A stretch of DNA of 25,852 bases from Didymodactylos carnosus (lineage: Eukaryota > Rotifera > Eurotatoria > Philodinida > Philodinidae). The notes under the pieces are model-generated. The model was given only the letters and a program-made list of their open reading frames with translations. It was not told the DNA's origin and did no database searches. Below are positions 8,632 to 20,452 of this stretch, in pieces. Each line of letters begins with the position of its first letter. Positions within the stretch are counted from its first letter, which is position 1. The position numbers were made by a program, and so were the translations under genes. The DNA lies in NCBI GenBank assembly GCA_905250885.1, contig CAJNOQ010002168.1, forward strand, positions 1-25,852. The letters are read 5' to 3'.

Positions 8632-9868
8632 CTCGTGTTATATCAGATAGCTAATGCGTTACCTTGTAGAGAGAAAGTATGTACAGTCAAACATATAATC
8701 CATTAACACTTTAATCTGTTTGAATTTATTGAAAGAAACAGAAAAGAACGCATACATACGAAGGCATATATGAAACATAAATTTATTTACACTTCAATTT
8801 GTAAAAAGCTATTCTCATGATCAACACATTAATTTTGATCAAAAAGAACAAAAAAAGAACAGAGGCTGGCCCAAATGTTTTTATTACAATGTGTGTTTAC
8901 TATTCCAAAAATACTAAAAAGCAATAAACAATGAAACCCAGTTACGTTCATTTCGGACAAAATAAAAGGACATTTTTGTTTTGTTTTCTATGCACAAGAA
9001 GGAAGTTAAAAAAACATAGAAAGAAGAGAAAGAATTTTACTCTATTATGATCATGAGAAAGGCCTGATAATGCACTCGTTTAAAGGTATATGATCGAGTC
9101 ATTATTGAACAGTTCGAAATAAAAGAATAGGTATAAACGATTGGTATAAACTCTTGATTTTAGATACCAAAAGAGAAAAAGAGAGAGAAATACGATTACA
9201 CCGGAAATAGGGATTTGGTTCTTAGAACTACGACAAAGGCTCAAAGAGAGATGTTTAACTGCTCCATTTTCAGCGTTACCACAGCCACTAACAGATGAAG
9301 TCACCAAGAATTTTGAGTATAAGTCATCATCATTTAACTGCGAAAGCCTTCTTCGCTTATAGATTTCAAACTTGTATCTTACTGTCTTAAACAGAACACT
9401 GTAATAGTAGACAAACGTATTTCTCACCTTGTATTTCACAAGTACCTAATCGATTTTCTCCAGTTATGTAAATAAGTCTACATGGTCAGCTAAATCAGCG
9501 TATAAATTTCAAGTGATTTGGATAAATAGTTTCGAAAATAACACATCGCTACTTTCTCTTATCAAAATGCAAATAATTTCTGACCTATGGTGTGAACGAA
9601 CAGTTTTTTTATACGAAAATGTAACTACGGACTATCATCTGTCTACGATATAAATTTCATGTGTTTACTATCACCAAGTAAATAATTAAAGTCTTTTCAC
9701 GATCGATAGCTACTTTTGATATTTGTTTTTCCATCATTATTTAATATATTGCTATAATTGGGCCTAAATAAAATCCTTTTCATCTAAAATTTTCAGACAA
9801 TTTAAAAAAATGCTTCAAGGTATTTATGTACTTTGATGTGTTTTTTTTATTTGTAGCACAGTCTAAGG
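8632..9868. other. Upstream region of the membrane protein gene, one doubtful open frame
   Basis: It probably holds the promoter and 5' UTR of the gene starting at 8631. A minus-strand open frame at 9439-9080 (119 codons) has a fairly protein-like centre (YKRRRLSQLNDDDLYSKF) and a hydrophobic tail. I find no homology or phase-matched neighbour for it. It could be a 5' UTR exon or chance. On the minus strand, AATAAA at 9846-9851 belongs with the possible exon above it. Nothing else was recognised. Confidence 0.35.
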
Positions 9869-9964
9869 TTAGTTTGTGATCAACCGTCGTAGCAGACAAA
9901 CAACATCACCATTAGCGAGAAGCTCAGTAGTACTTTTTAGAGGAAGATTACCATCAAATCTTGC
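9869..9964 (-). CDS. Possible terminal exon of an unrecognised gene
   Basis: A strong acceptor (GCTCTTCCTAG) is followed in phase 0 by 31 codons, ARFDGNLPLKSTTELLANGD then VVCLLRRLITN, and TAA. A consensus AATAAA poly(A) signal lies about 18-23 bases past the stop. Composition is unlike the surrounding AT-rich noise. A further open minus-strand stretch, about 10220-10065, has a protein-like segment (NKRPANLVTVFHSLTYHLL) and a GTAAGC donor. However, its phase does not join simply to this exon. A TTTTTTTTTACAG acceptor near 10310 precedes another short frame (SRRTTLNRKSFSFMKLK, then stop). Together these hint at a gene with small exons that I could not assemble. Confidence 0.3.
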   Translation of the reverse strand, partial: ARFDGNLPLKSTTELLANGDVVCLLRRLITN

Positions 9965-11468
9965 CTAGGAAGAGCATATTAAAATTCATGTGTTAACTCT
10001 CGGGAAAATACGTTTATCAATCTATAAAGGTTAAATATAAGTAAGTTTGACTACAGCAGCGTAGCTTACGATAGCAGATGGTATGTTAACGAATGAAATA
10101 CGGTCACAAGATTAGCAGGTCGTTTGTTTAATAAAAAAATTGATGAGTCAGTGTTAACAACACAAGTAAATAAACGCGAGTTGGTGGATTTAAAACGGAG
10201 GAGAAAATATTTTTGACTACTTTAATTTCATAAATGAAAAGCTCTTTCTATTCAATGTCGTCCTTCGACTCTGTAAAAAAAAATAGTATCAGGAAGCACA
10301 GTTATCTCTTATAAGAGGGCCCTGTACGTGAGCGGCTTATGCTACTGTTGTATCATTTCTAGAAAAACAACGTAGAAAATTGAACTTCTGTGTGAACATT
10401 TTTGACTATTTCAGTGAATTCTAACAGTCCAAGAAACGATAAAAACTGATTTTTCCTACTGTCATTGAGTTGCCGCTACGAAAAGCATAATAATCCCCGA
10501 GCACATAGCGATAAAAACGACATCAAATGACCTTTAAAACTTTTTTTTAATACACCAACCAAGAGGTCTCTATAAAGATGTGTAATTCAATACATTTTAC
10601 TGCTAGTTATAGTTCCTTTTATATACAAACTCGTGAGATAATCTATCGTTCAGTATTCTTCGGCCCCAGAATACCTATGACTACATAAGAGGCCCCTCAA
10701 ACACGCATGGCTATAATTGTCTCGTCGAATTCTATCGAATGGTATACAATAAAGCTAAATTTAGTGTATTTTTCATGAAGATTTAACATGTTAATCCCAT
10801 GAGACAAATCGAATTGGAAAAATCGCCCGAAACATTTTTCTTAGAAACGACACGATATTTTGAGTCTAAAAGTTTGGCGTACGCTTCACATCACGGGAGA
10901 AAACAAGGATAAGAAAATTGCTGAGAAATATTGAGTATTAACAGAGATATCCGAAAAACAAAATCAAGGGTCTCGTAGGACATTCAGTGCATAAAGCTTG
11001 TTTCTGGCGAGGCAATTGTTAGTTTTTAGAGTAAGGAGAGCATTGATCTTTTACTTTTTTTATCAAAATGATTCTCAATCTATAGGCTATCTTTTGGCTA
11101 TTTTCGATTCAAGTTACATTTAGTTTCAGCTGAGATCTGTGAGATTCACCCTTGTAAAAAGTCAACACATAGTTTTGGATAATTTTTCAAAATAACCATG
11201 CATATTTGAAAATTATGCGTATAATTCACACGACCCTATGTATAAAAGAGTCCTATGCAGAAGAGTTTTGCTATGCCTATTGATGCATAAGACTTTTTTT
11301 ATCTATAAGGAAACCATTCTATACGTAGACCGTGACTTTTTGTTATCAAAATGCTGCCCTATCCTATGCATAATGCAATCTAGATCGTAATGGCAATTAT
11401 GCATAATTAGACTATTTTATTATGCGAAACTATGTACATAGGACCTGTTTAGATAGTCAAAGTTATCA
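9965..11468. other. Mostly non-coding, scattered exon-like fragments
   Basis: Apart from the short splice-flanked minus-strand frames near 10065-10220 and 10240-10310 described with the possible terminal exon, no gene or repeat was recognised. Confidence 0.35.
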
Positions 11469-11476
11469 GTCAAGTA

Positions 11477-11933
11477 CAGAGACTACTGCAGGGCAACTTT
11501 TTCCGTCCTGCCCTGTCAGAAAACTACTCATCAATATTTTTTGGCCCTGCCCTGTCTGGCTGGGTAGGACGCCCTGCAGCGCAAAAGAAAGTTTTTCTCT
11601 TTAACCTAGAAGACTTTATCAAGAAACTCATCACAAATACTGGATGTATTTCTCGTGTGTAACGGAATCTTTTTTTTATTAATTGGCTGTCATTTTAATG
11701 GCTTTTCTGCTGTGACTTTAATGGCTGTCATTTTTATTTTCACATATACGAGAGATCTCAAAATTTTACTTAAAAAGAAGCTTGAAAATCTTAAGAATCA
11801 ATCTTTCGCAGCAAATCAAAGATTTTTTTGTTGCCCTGTCATGCAGCAGGACAGAGTAAAAAAGATATATCGCCCTCCCCGGTAGGGCAGGGCAGCAGGA
11901 CAATAGGGCAGCCCTGTCCTGCAATGGTCTCTG
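11477..11933. mobile_element. hAT-type non-autonomous element (457 bp) with GC-rich subterminal repeats
   Basis: The ends are CAGAGACTACTGCAGGGCA and the complement of CAGAGACCATTGCAGGACA. The flanks GTCAAGTA (11469-11476) and GTCAAGCA (11934-11941) match at 7 of 8, an 8-bp hAT-type target duplication. Both subterminal regions are packed with GCCCTG/CAGGGC words on either strand (about ten copies within 11490-11580 and 11830-11925). Such arrays act as transposase-binding sites in hAT elements. The AT-rich middle has no gene. The open frames that cross it are not credible. Confidence 0.8.
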
Positions 11934-11941
11934 GTCAAGCA

Positions 11942-13523
11942 CTACGTACTGATCTAAACTTTTCTTAGAGTTTACAAATCTTCGTAATTTACAAGAAGTT
12001 TTGGCTTTCAATAGCTGATCCAGATATAAATCAGGTCTGAAATTTTTGAGATTGTCACTTGTCAGCAAACTGAACACCTGATTCAGAGTTGAATCAGTTG
12101 ATCAGCATTTTCATCTCTGAATCAGAACATACATTTTAAGGAAGTCTTATCCAGTTCTGATAAGATTACATAGAGCACTAGCTGATTCACCTTCAAACTG
12201 AACTGATTGTCGACTGATACATAAATTTTTACGAAAATTTTATAAAATGAAACTTGATCCTATTGCCCCTTCCTCCTTTGTAGATTGTCACGTACGTAAA
12301 CCACTCATATAGAGTTAATGCCGGTACAACCATTTAGACAATTTGTTTTTAGATGATTGTTACATACAACGCCTTGTTCGTGCCTTTCTGCTCTCATGCG
12401 AATAACAAATAAACTGACTATACAAACTCAATTTTGGCTCTACCAACATACGTTGTTTTGCTTTATGACGATAACTCGTGCCCTACAGAGAACGTTAATT
12501 ACCGTCGATAATTAACTCAATAGTAAAGAGTATTGGAGTCGCATCGCATAGAGGAATTATATATATATATATGGCTAAAGCATTTTAATCAGGTTTAAGT
12601 TGTTATCAACTGGATAGAGATGGTATAAATCAAGTAGAAAAATCTGACCTTTTTTTATGTGAAACGCCATAGAACTTATTAGTACAGTTTATTAGTGTAT
12701 TAATCAATACTCATTAATTTGCAGTTTTAAACTATTAGCTGTAGCCAATATAAAATAAAAAACTTAATCTCAATGAAATATATTGAGTAAACGAATCACC
12801 ATCTTGTACCAAACTTTCTTTGACTGTACTATAGCAAATGATAAAGTTCACCAGAACCAGAAACTCTATCACATATATGAACACATATATGAAAACTAGA
12901 CTTCGGTCCTGAACATAAGATGTTACTCATTACGTCTAAATTACATAGAATATTTCTCATTAAATTAAACGTCGTTCGTCATTCGAGTTAATACAATTTT
13001 TTCCGCCAACACAAATAATTTTAATATATACACGATAGTGCGAATCATCATCACAGCTAGTTCTGTTATCCCTTTATTGGATTTTTCGAAAATGGCGTAG
13101 TCAGAGATGAATAACTCCAACTCTGCGACTCCGATTCGAAATTTCTACAAATCCAACATTTGTATTCTCCTTTATTATATCACATAAGATTTTTTTCGTT
13201 CTATAACGCGATGCCAAGATATATTGAACGTCTCTATAGTCTGTGACCCAACCACATCAGCATTGATAGGTACATAGTGTGGTTTTTCTACTATTTAACC
13301 GATTGTTTTGGCTCAAGTAACTATCCGAGTGTTTTACCAAGTTGTATAAAGAATCCACCATCTGTTTAATACAACAATCTACTCTTTCAAACAGACGTCA
13401 AGTACACCACTGGCAGGTGATAAGTGATATGACGTTAATGCTTTAGAGTAAATTCATAGTCTCTCAAAAAAATATATCGAGTTAAAACTTACGAATGTTA
13501 AACAATAACTACATTATAATATG
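11942..13523. other. Intergenic region
   Basis: At 12060-12190 there are several GATTCAG/GAATCAG words on both strands (a loose inverted-repeat patch). A minus-strand open stretch at about 12077-11942 reads ...RPDLYLDQLLKAKTSCKLRR... and could be a transposase leftover, but I cannot place it. A short (TA)n tract lies at about 12557-12571. No gene was recognised. Confidence 0.4.
12557..12571. repeat. Short TA microsatellite
   Basis: Alternating TA for about 15 bases. No other notable structure. Confidence 0.7.
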
Positions 13524-13525
13524 TA

Positions 13526-14110
13526 AAGTGGTAGACAAAAGTTTAAGACTATTTCTGGATTTTCTTGTAAACGAAAGTAGCTAGAAGATATCCGACAACA
13601 TATTTGTGTAGAGAGCACTTTGAAATAACTAGACACATAATAAAAATATTTTAATCTAAATTTAACCGAATTAAAAAATTTAACAAGCCTAAAATTTTAA
13701 GATTTTTTAAAATTAGTTAAAAGGCGTTTTTGATCATTCAGTAAAATAAAGCAAACTTTTCTCATCAAAAGGAGACGTTCTGCAGATTTCTGCGGGCTTT
13801 TTTGACCGAGTTATAAAGTTTCTCGCAGAAGCACCGAACAGGAAACAACCATCAAATTTACTAAAAGAAGGCATTTTTAGTGCAAAAAAAGATGTTGGCG
13901 TTTTTTTCGGGAAACTGCATAATTAGACTTGTTAAATTTTGAAAAGTTCATTTTTTTAATTCGGTTAAATTTAGATTAAAATATTTTTATTATGTGTCTA
14001 GTTATTTTAAAGTGCTCTCTACACAAATATGTTGTCGGATATCTTCTAGCTACTTTTATTCAGAAGAAAATCCAGAAATAAAAGTGCTCTTAAACTTTTG
14101 TCCTTCACGT
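13526..14110. mobile_element. Tc1/mariner-type foldback element (585 bp)
   Basis: Inverted arms of about 165 bp start near 13526 and end at 14110. The terminal portion contains GACAAAAGTTTAAGA, a sequence style common at Tc1/mariner ends. TA lies directly outside both ends (13524-13525 and 14111-14112). The arms have diverged slightly through small indels. The interior of roughly 240 bp carries no open frame, so the copy depends on a transposase from elsewhere. Confidence 0.8.
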
Positions 14111-14112
14111 TA

Positions 14113-15540
14113 TCTTTTTGTTCTCCATTATGATTTCTGATTTTACACCCATCTATGTTTCTGTAGGTTAAACGAAATGTTAATTCCATAGTTTCAATAA
14201 AAGATAATAAACTAACATCAATCCATCACATAAAATTAAAACGTAAACTCAATTTTTGTTTTAATAAACAAATCTTATTTTTTAGAAGTTTTTTTGTTCT
14301 GATTACTGTAAAATCAAGGAATTACATTAATAAATCAAGAATCTTATGACTAGGATAGAAGAAAATATATTGCAGTAATACACAGCATCAAGAAGTTGCA
14401 GTCTTAGAATACTTTTCCTTGTATGACTTGTTTTCCATTAGATAACAACTATTATTTATTTTACCCTAACTACTATTTCGCTGTGGCTTTTGATGTGAAA
14501 AAATCTGAAGCGTAGCTAAAAGATAGAGTAAAGTCAAGCTACAAAATAGCTAATTCAGTTTTTCTTACTTTCAAAACGTTAACACAAGAAATAATTTTTG
14601 AGTTTTGAAAGTTTACATTTTTTTTCGACTTTCATCTAATTGGCTTAGTTTTCTTGATTGACGTTCTGAAATTATAGTCTAGGTATGATTTTGTAGAGTA
14701 TTGAATGACGAATCTTTTAAAAAAGAATTTAGCCGATAGCGTCAAAACTGACTGAGTTATAGCAAAAATAAAGTAGTGTAATTCTTTATAACCCACCCGT
14801 TAACTATACTCTGTAAATGTTCACAAATAGAACTGCTACTACCTTATGAACAATTTGTACTGAAGGAATGATAATTTGTTAAACATCCCTAATGAATTAT
14901 AATTTACATTAAATATTTCTATAAGGTATTAGACATTAAAATGGTTAATGCATTGTCATGCATTAGAAGCAGTTACTGTGTTGTAAAATAATTTTTCAAC
15001 GTTTAGATATAATGGATTGCAACTACTTAGCGAATTGTAATAGATTAGCCAAAATAATGATTGATAACGCGATAGCTAGACTAAGCTATTATATAGTAAC
15101 TGATTGCATCACAGGCAAGTCAAATGAATATTTAAGAAAATGATATAAATTAGCGAAATATGAATTTATTTAGGAATACTCAATTTTGTTTTAATCTTGG
15201 CTCAATAAAGTTTTGAAAAGATTTTTTTAAACTATATTCATTTAAACGAATGTTGACCTGAAGTATGCTAATTTCCCATATAGGTGAGAGTGACATTCAC
15301 GAGTGATCATAAAAACAAACGGAGTAAAGTGGAGAATAGTTTCATAAGTACAGCAAACAAAATTCTACTAGCCAAAAAATAAAAGAAATATTCTCCAGGC
15401 ACAAAAGAACATAGAAAAGACAATCTCATAAAACAAAATACACGTGAACTACGATAAGAATAATGTATTTTCTTTCCAACATGAATTTTTAACACCATTT
15501 TCTATGCAATTTTTCTTAATTTTCTATTAAAGTTTTTTAA
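14113..15540. other. AT-rich intergenic region
   Basis: No gene or transposon was recognised. An imperfect ATGCATTGTCATGCATT palindrome lies near 14950. Open frames near 15307-15498 look like chance in AT-rich DNA. The plus strand from about 15300 has scattered Lys-rich open pieces that might be a decayed extension of the pseudogene that follows. Confidence 0.4.
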
Positions 15541-15544
15541 AAAA

Positions 15545-16502
15545 GTGTTTTTTCTGTCAAAACACTTATCGAAACACTTTTTGTTAAATGTTTATTTTCA
15601 AAAGCTTTTTCATTTTTTCAAATTTTTACCAAACTATATGCGCGCCAAAATATTTTTAGAGTTCTGTAATCTAGTCACTAGAAAAGAAACAGTCAAGAAC
15701 CCTCTATTTTATAGTCATGTTGCCAAATATGTTCTGAAACTATTTAGGAAAAAAGATTTTTATAGTTTCATTAAACAGTCATTATCCGTGCTTCCATTTT
15801 CTAGACAAATTGATGAATACAAATATGACTTTTTTCGAAATTCTTGGATTTGATAAACAAAATGATGATATGAAAAATTTGGAAAAGAAATTAACTCTGT
15901 TGCAGACTGTTGTAAATGATAAAGAAGATGTTAATGAATAGAAAGTATTTATACTGGCAGAAAGTATTACGACTGCAATAAGAAAGTTTTTGACCAACAA
16001 CTACACAATAAAAAAACAAGAGAAATCACTCAATTATATCTTGATATCAATGATAAACAATTAAATTTCAAGTATAGTGAACATAATATAACAAATGAGA
16101 AACTTGACAAAGGAAATTTTGAAGTATTTTCTAGGAAACTAAAAACAAAAGAAGGGCGTCAAATAGATATTGCTGCAAAAAAGATACTATTAGATCGATT
16201 TAATTTACAAGAAGTCCGTTATATCAAAGATCTTAATGATTTGGCAAATATTGTTAAATATTTTGGTGTGAAGAAAAGTTTAGATGAACCAGCCAACTAT
16301 TGTATTTTAATGGAAAAATGGACTGTGATTTTTTATACGAATATGTTATAAGAAAAGACACCTGAACGCTTTTAATGCTGAGTTAATGACAAACATGTTT
16401 TTTCAAATAGCTAATGGTTTTACAGTGAACAGTCAAGAAGTTTTGTTAGATACACTCCCAGATGTTTGTGAGCACATCAACATTGACAAGTGCATAGAGT
16501 GA
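15545..16502 (+). pseudogene. Decayed intronless Lys/Asn-rich gene, unrecognised
   Basis: Successive open segments in different frames line up on one strand. Segment 1 is 15545-15853 (includes NLVTRKETVKNPLFYSHVAK). Segment 2 is 15825-15941 (MTFFEILGFDKQNDD...). Segment 3 is 15938-16351, 137 codons without an ATG near its start, including DLNDLANIVKYFGVKKSLDE. Segment 4 is 16365-16502 (...MFFQIANGFTVNSQEVLLD..., TGA). The overlap of segment ends implies at least three frameshifts plus an internal TAG. No splice sites separate the pieces, unlike every other gene here. Composition is strongly Lys/Asn/Ile. I do not recognise the protein. The lack of introns would fit a mobile-element, viral or laterally acquired origin, but nothing in the sequence decides between these. 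Confidence 0.55.
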
Positions 16503-16691
16503 TTTTCTTCTTCAATCTTATACAATGACAAAACGTAGACTTTAAAATTAACATTGCTAAAACGATCTGGTTTTGTGTATGTGTACTTTTATACATAAGA
16601 GAGGAATAAACAAACAGCTAATCAAATAATGGAAACAAAACAACGAGGGAAAAATTGCTTATCGGAATTGAATCTAGAATTAGAGTTAAAC

Positions 16692-17221
16692 TTACGAGGG
16701 AACTTTTCGAGGTGATTAAACACTTTTTGATCGGAATCTAGTGGGTTATGGGTTATCGACCATGCTGATTATGAATATGACCATGGGGGTTGCCCTTAGC
16801 CTTTCGAAGACCTGGTTTTCTAGAAAACCAGTTTTTCGGAAACTCTAAAATATAACCCGAACCTTTCTTAATGAGGCCTGATTGTAGCCCGCAAATTTCT
16901 GATTAAAATGAGATTTCTCCCAGCTTTACACGACCTTTCTTTGCAAAGTTATAGAATTTACAAGAAAAGCCCTAAATGTTCATTGTCAGCTCAAAGCTAC
17001 AGAAATCAGAAGATATTAATTTAGGGTTTTTCTTGTAAATTCTATAACTTTGCAAAGAAAGGTCATGTAGAGGTGGGAGATATCTCATTTTAATCAGAAA
17101 TTTGCGGGCCACAATCATACCTCATTAAGAAAGGTTCGGGTTATATTTTAGAGTCGATAACCTATAACCCACTAGATTCCGCGCAAAAAACGTTTAATCA
17201 CCTCGAAAGGTTCCCTCGTTA
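16692..17221. mobile_element. Foldback element, family A, complete copy (530 bp)
   Basis: The ends read TTACGAGGGAACTTTTCGAG and, on the other strand, TAACGAGGGAACCTTTCGAG. The arms then pair almost to the centre, for example through TTGCAAAGTTATAGAATTTAC. The left arm has roughly 85 extra bases (about 16760-16845), including ACCAGTTTTTCGGAAACTC, that the right arm lacks. Near-complete pairing means the single strand could fold into one long hairpin. No target duplication could be fixed. A half copy occurs at 20453-20775. Confidence 0.8.
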
Positions 17222-17451
17222 GTCGGTATTCCCCATCTCTGGGCATAGCTGAAACAAACAAATCATGATCACATCATATTTCGTTCATCATACAAAGAAT
17301 CGCTTAAAATTTCACATACTCGTATTTACTAGAATAAAAAATCTCAAACAATAGAATGCATCATCAATGCAATAAAATGCCAGGAAAAAACCACAATTAC
17401 TAAAAACAAAGTAGTCAATTTGCACTTTCAATGTGAAAGATACCGACCAAA

Positions 17452-18714
17452 TTATATGCTGTACAATTCTAAACAATATTTGCTGCTCTTGGACAATGAA
17501 CCAACCACAATATAATCATTATCATTGCCTAGTAAATTTACACTTGATATAACTCGATTTGTTAAAATATCCAAATTCAATTTTTTCATTTCACCCTTCA
17601 AATTAGATTGAACAAGATAATAATCGATTGTTCTTCTACATTGCTCCAAGGCAACAAGTAATTGTCCATTTAAGATGGTTAAAAATTCAAAATAACAATT
17701 TGGTAACTCAGGTTCCAAACGATCTAAAACTTTCATTGTATGAACATCAACTAGTTCAATTGCTGTGTAATCACCATTATCAATATTTGTATTCATTATC
17801 AGACGATTTTGTTTGGCTAAATATTGAATTTTTGTAATTTGAAAATATTTCGCTGTAATTAACATTGGATTTTGTGACCACCGTTTCAATAGTTCACCTG
17901 TTTTTAATGAATAATGTTCAATATATTGACCATGTCCACAATTAATAAACAGAGAACTTCAACAAAGATGAAATATTAGAGAAACAGAGAATTCAAATAT
18001 TGTATGTTCTCTTTCTTACCCGTGATCATCATTTGTTGTTATCGATGAATATGGTGTTTTATGTCCTCCTCGATCGTGTTTAAGAATAATTTTGTCTATT
18101 TCATACGTTGTCGGATTAAATTTAGATAATCGCGTACGTGTTAATATTATAAATTCATTGAGATATGAACACCATTGAATATCTTCAATATCTTTCCAAG
18201 ATGAACTATGACTTAAATGGTCTAATCGTTTATTGAGTAAGTAAAATTGATCATAATCATAGACAATGATGTGTTCGAATGATAGAGCCAAATGACATCG
18301 GGAGTTCATATTAAGAATATCAACCTTTTTTACTAAATTTAAATTCTGTAGAAGTTTTTCGATAATTTCAAGGGACGTTAGTGATTTATTCTTATATGCG
18401 GTTAGAATTGGTTCACCGTAACGCTCATTTTGTTCTCTAAATGCAAAACAAACTTCAGTAAATAAAACCATAATTAATCTACAGATGGTGTTCTACACTT
18501 TCCGTGTATCAATAGAAATCTGTAAAAAATAATGTTCATTAACTCACTTTTGTTGTATGTGTGAATAGAATACTGAACTTTTTGTTGATTGAGATTTTTG
18601 TGAAATCGAACAACAACATGGTATTTTCTCCATACGACCGACCTCTTTTGATCGTTTTTTATCACTGTCGAAATGTTGCAGAGTAAAACTTTCATGAGAA
18701 TGAAATGTACCCAT
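17452..18714 (-). CDS. Beta-propeller-like protein, three exons
   Basis: The exons are 18714-18548, 18478-18020 and 17956-17452. They join in phase to give 376 residues from MGTFHSHESFTLQHFDSDKK to ...CLELYSI. From about residue 100 onward, short beta-strand blocks recur in the manner of WD40/NHL-like blades. Examples are EHIIVYDYDQFYLLNK, FIILTRTRLSKFNPTTYEID, QYIEHYSLKTGELLKRW, AIELVDVHTMKVLDRLE and LNGQLLVALEQC. There is no classic WD dipeptide, so the exact propeller family is open. Such proteins are usually interaction platforms. The second intron (GG|GTAAGA ... GTTGAAG) is firm. The first is chosen because ending it at CTGTAG keeps frame, whereas the stronger-looking acceptor TTTTTTACAG at 18516-18525 would lead into a stop. 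If that site is used, translation would begin at 18471 instead. An acceptor-like TTGTTTTAG just before the ATG leaves room for another 5' exon. Confidence 0.65.
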
Positions 18715-20244
18715 ATCTAAAACAACAACTGAGCGTTATTTTCAGCTGCTATTAGTGAAACAAACTTGAAATCTATGTCTTCATATTTGAGCTTAATGAA
18801 AAGACTTGTCTAATTAGCAATTGCTAGCTTATGGTGTCAGCTTATACTAGCAGAACATTCGTTTTTTAATGAAAGATGTTTCAACCTTCAAAAAAGTGAT
18901 GAACTTTTTAATATGTTCGATAAAAACGCAAAAATTTCTCACGTAAAAGATAAAATTTTTTCAAGTGTACTGAACAAAAGTGTTCGCTTTTAAATGAGAC
19001 ATCTTCCAACTCTAAAGACTACGTTCAAAATTTATTGTCACTTCGCTGAAAGCACTCTGATATCTGTTATATTTCTCTCGAAATTATGTTTTCAGCTGTA
19101 GCTCTCCGTCGAGACAGTATTTCGACAAAAAGGAGGTGATCTACAGGTATAAAATTTATATTTAATATTCAATTTTTATAAATCTTACTGGTACTAACCC
19201 GTATCTATTACCGTTTTTCTCAAGCATATCGAATGGAAAATGCGAAATATTAAAATTTTTGAGATTCAGTTTTGTAGAGTGAACAATATTTTCCTACAAA
19301 ATGCGATAGGATAAGACGAAGAGATATAAACTGATATTATTCAGTATCCGTATGAGTATCAACTATGAAACGTTTAGTAAACATTTTTTATCTAAGTATT
19401 GAATCAATACAAAAGTACCGTCATACGTCTTTTTGTAGAGAATTGTTTACGCTACAAAATTCAGTTATGAAAAAATAATTCTAGAAGATCATATTGCATT
19501 ACGAAAGATTTTGAAGAAAATCTACATAACTAAAATAGAGTTTGCAGATTTCGTGGAAAATTTGTAGAATTCTACGGGTCTATCTTCACTTTTCTTTCTC
19601 ACAAAGAACATGACGGGAAAAGGACAGAATTCTACAGTTTCCTAGAATTTGAGAAAACGTATAGAACTTTATCGTGAATTAACTCATGTTTTTGCTATGT
19701 TAGACAATTAGTTTACTTTGGTGAACATCTCATCTTTCCCTCTTCACCATTTCCAACCCCTGTGGTTCCATAACCAGCCGATTTCAGGTTACATTCTGTA
19801 GAATACTGTACATTTCTTCTTATGTTCTTCCTAAGGAAAGGAGTAACATTACTCACCGAATTCTATAGTCAGTCTCTGAGATTCTGCTGTAGTCTATATA
19901 ATTCCTAGATTTCTTTTCTGGCACATATTCTATACTGTGTTGGTGAAATAAAATTCCAAAAACTTTGCCCATATTTGCTATCAAAGAGACCGAATTTCTG
20001 TAAAATGCACCTCCTCATAGGAAAGGTGTCAATAACACATAAAATGTTGCACCAAACCTGAAGAAATCCGAAAATATGAATTGTAATCTCCGTACAAACA
20101 GCGAATATTGGTTCGTATTAGACAACTGAAATTCACTGATTTTTATTTAAAAACAACACTAAAAAAGTTGCTAATATTGAAAACTAGAGAAATCATTAAC
20201 ATAGGACAAAATAACAAGTTTGAAAGAGACTGAATTAGATCACT
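18715..20244. other. Intergenic region with small hairpins
   Basis: No coding frame was recognised. It holds the paired TTTTGTAG/CTACAAAA hairpins listed separately. It also has many TCTAC/GTAGA words between about 19260 and 19930, and a loose direct repeat around GTTCG...TTTTAAATGA (about 18855-19010). Confidence 0.4.
19270..19575. repeat. Two matching hairpins and one perfect palindrome built on GTAGA/TCTAC
   Basis: Hairpin 1 has TTTTGTAG at 19270-19277 pairing with CTACAAAA at 19294-19301. Hairpin 2 has the same stem at 19431-19438 and 19452-19459. The 12-bp palindrome GTAGAATTCTAC lies at 19564-19575. The same 8-bp stem occurs twice about 160 bases apart with different loops. Confidence 0.6.
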
Positions 20245-20452
20245 GAATATAAAAGAAAATTTAGAAACCAAAACGTTAGTGATGTTCGTCGAAAACTAAC
20301 TATTATAATTTTTTTTCTCATTTGAAATGTTCCATCTTGTACACAAATTGATTGATCAGTTAGATAATGTGATATTTCCATCTGTCGATCTAAAAACAAA
20401 ATCTATATAGATTCTATAGTGTTGGTTAAAGCAATGAGCAGGGCCCAATAAC

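Noticed and set aside
11655-12077. Overlapping open frames on both strands around the GC-rich element
   Set aside because: They cross the defined transposon boundary and translate its subterminal repeats, so they are not genes.
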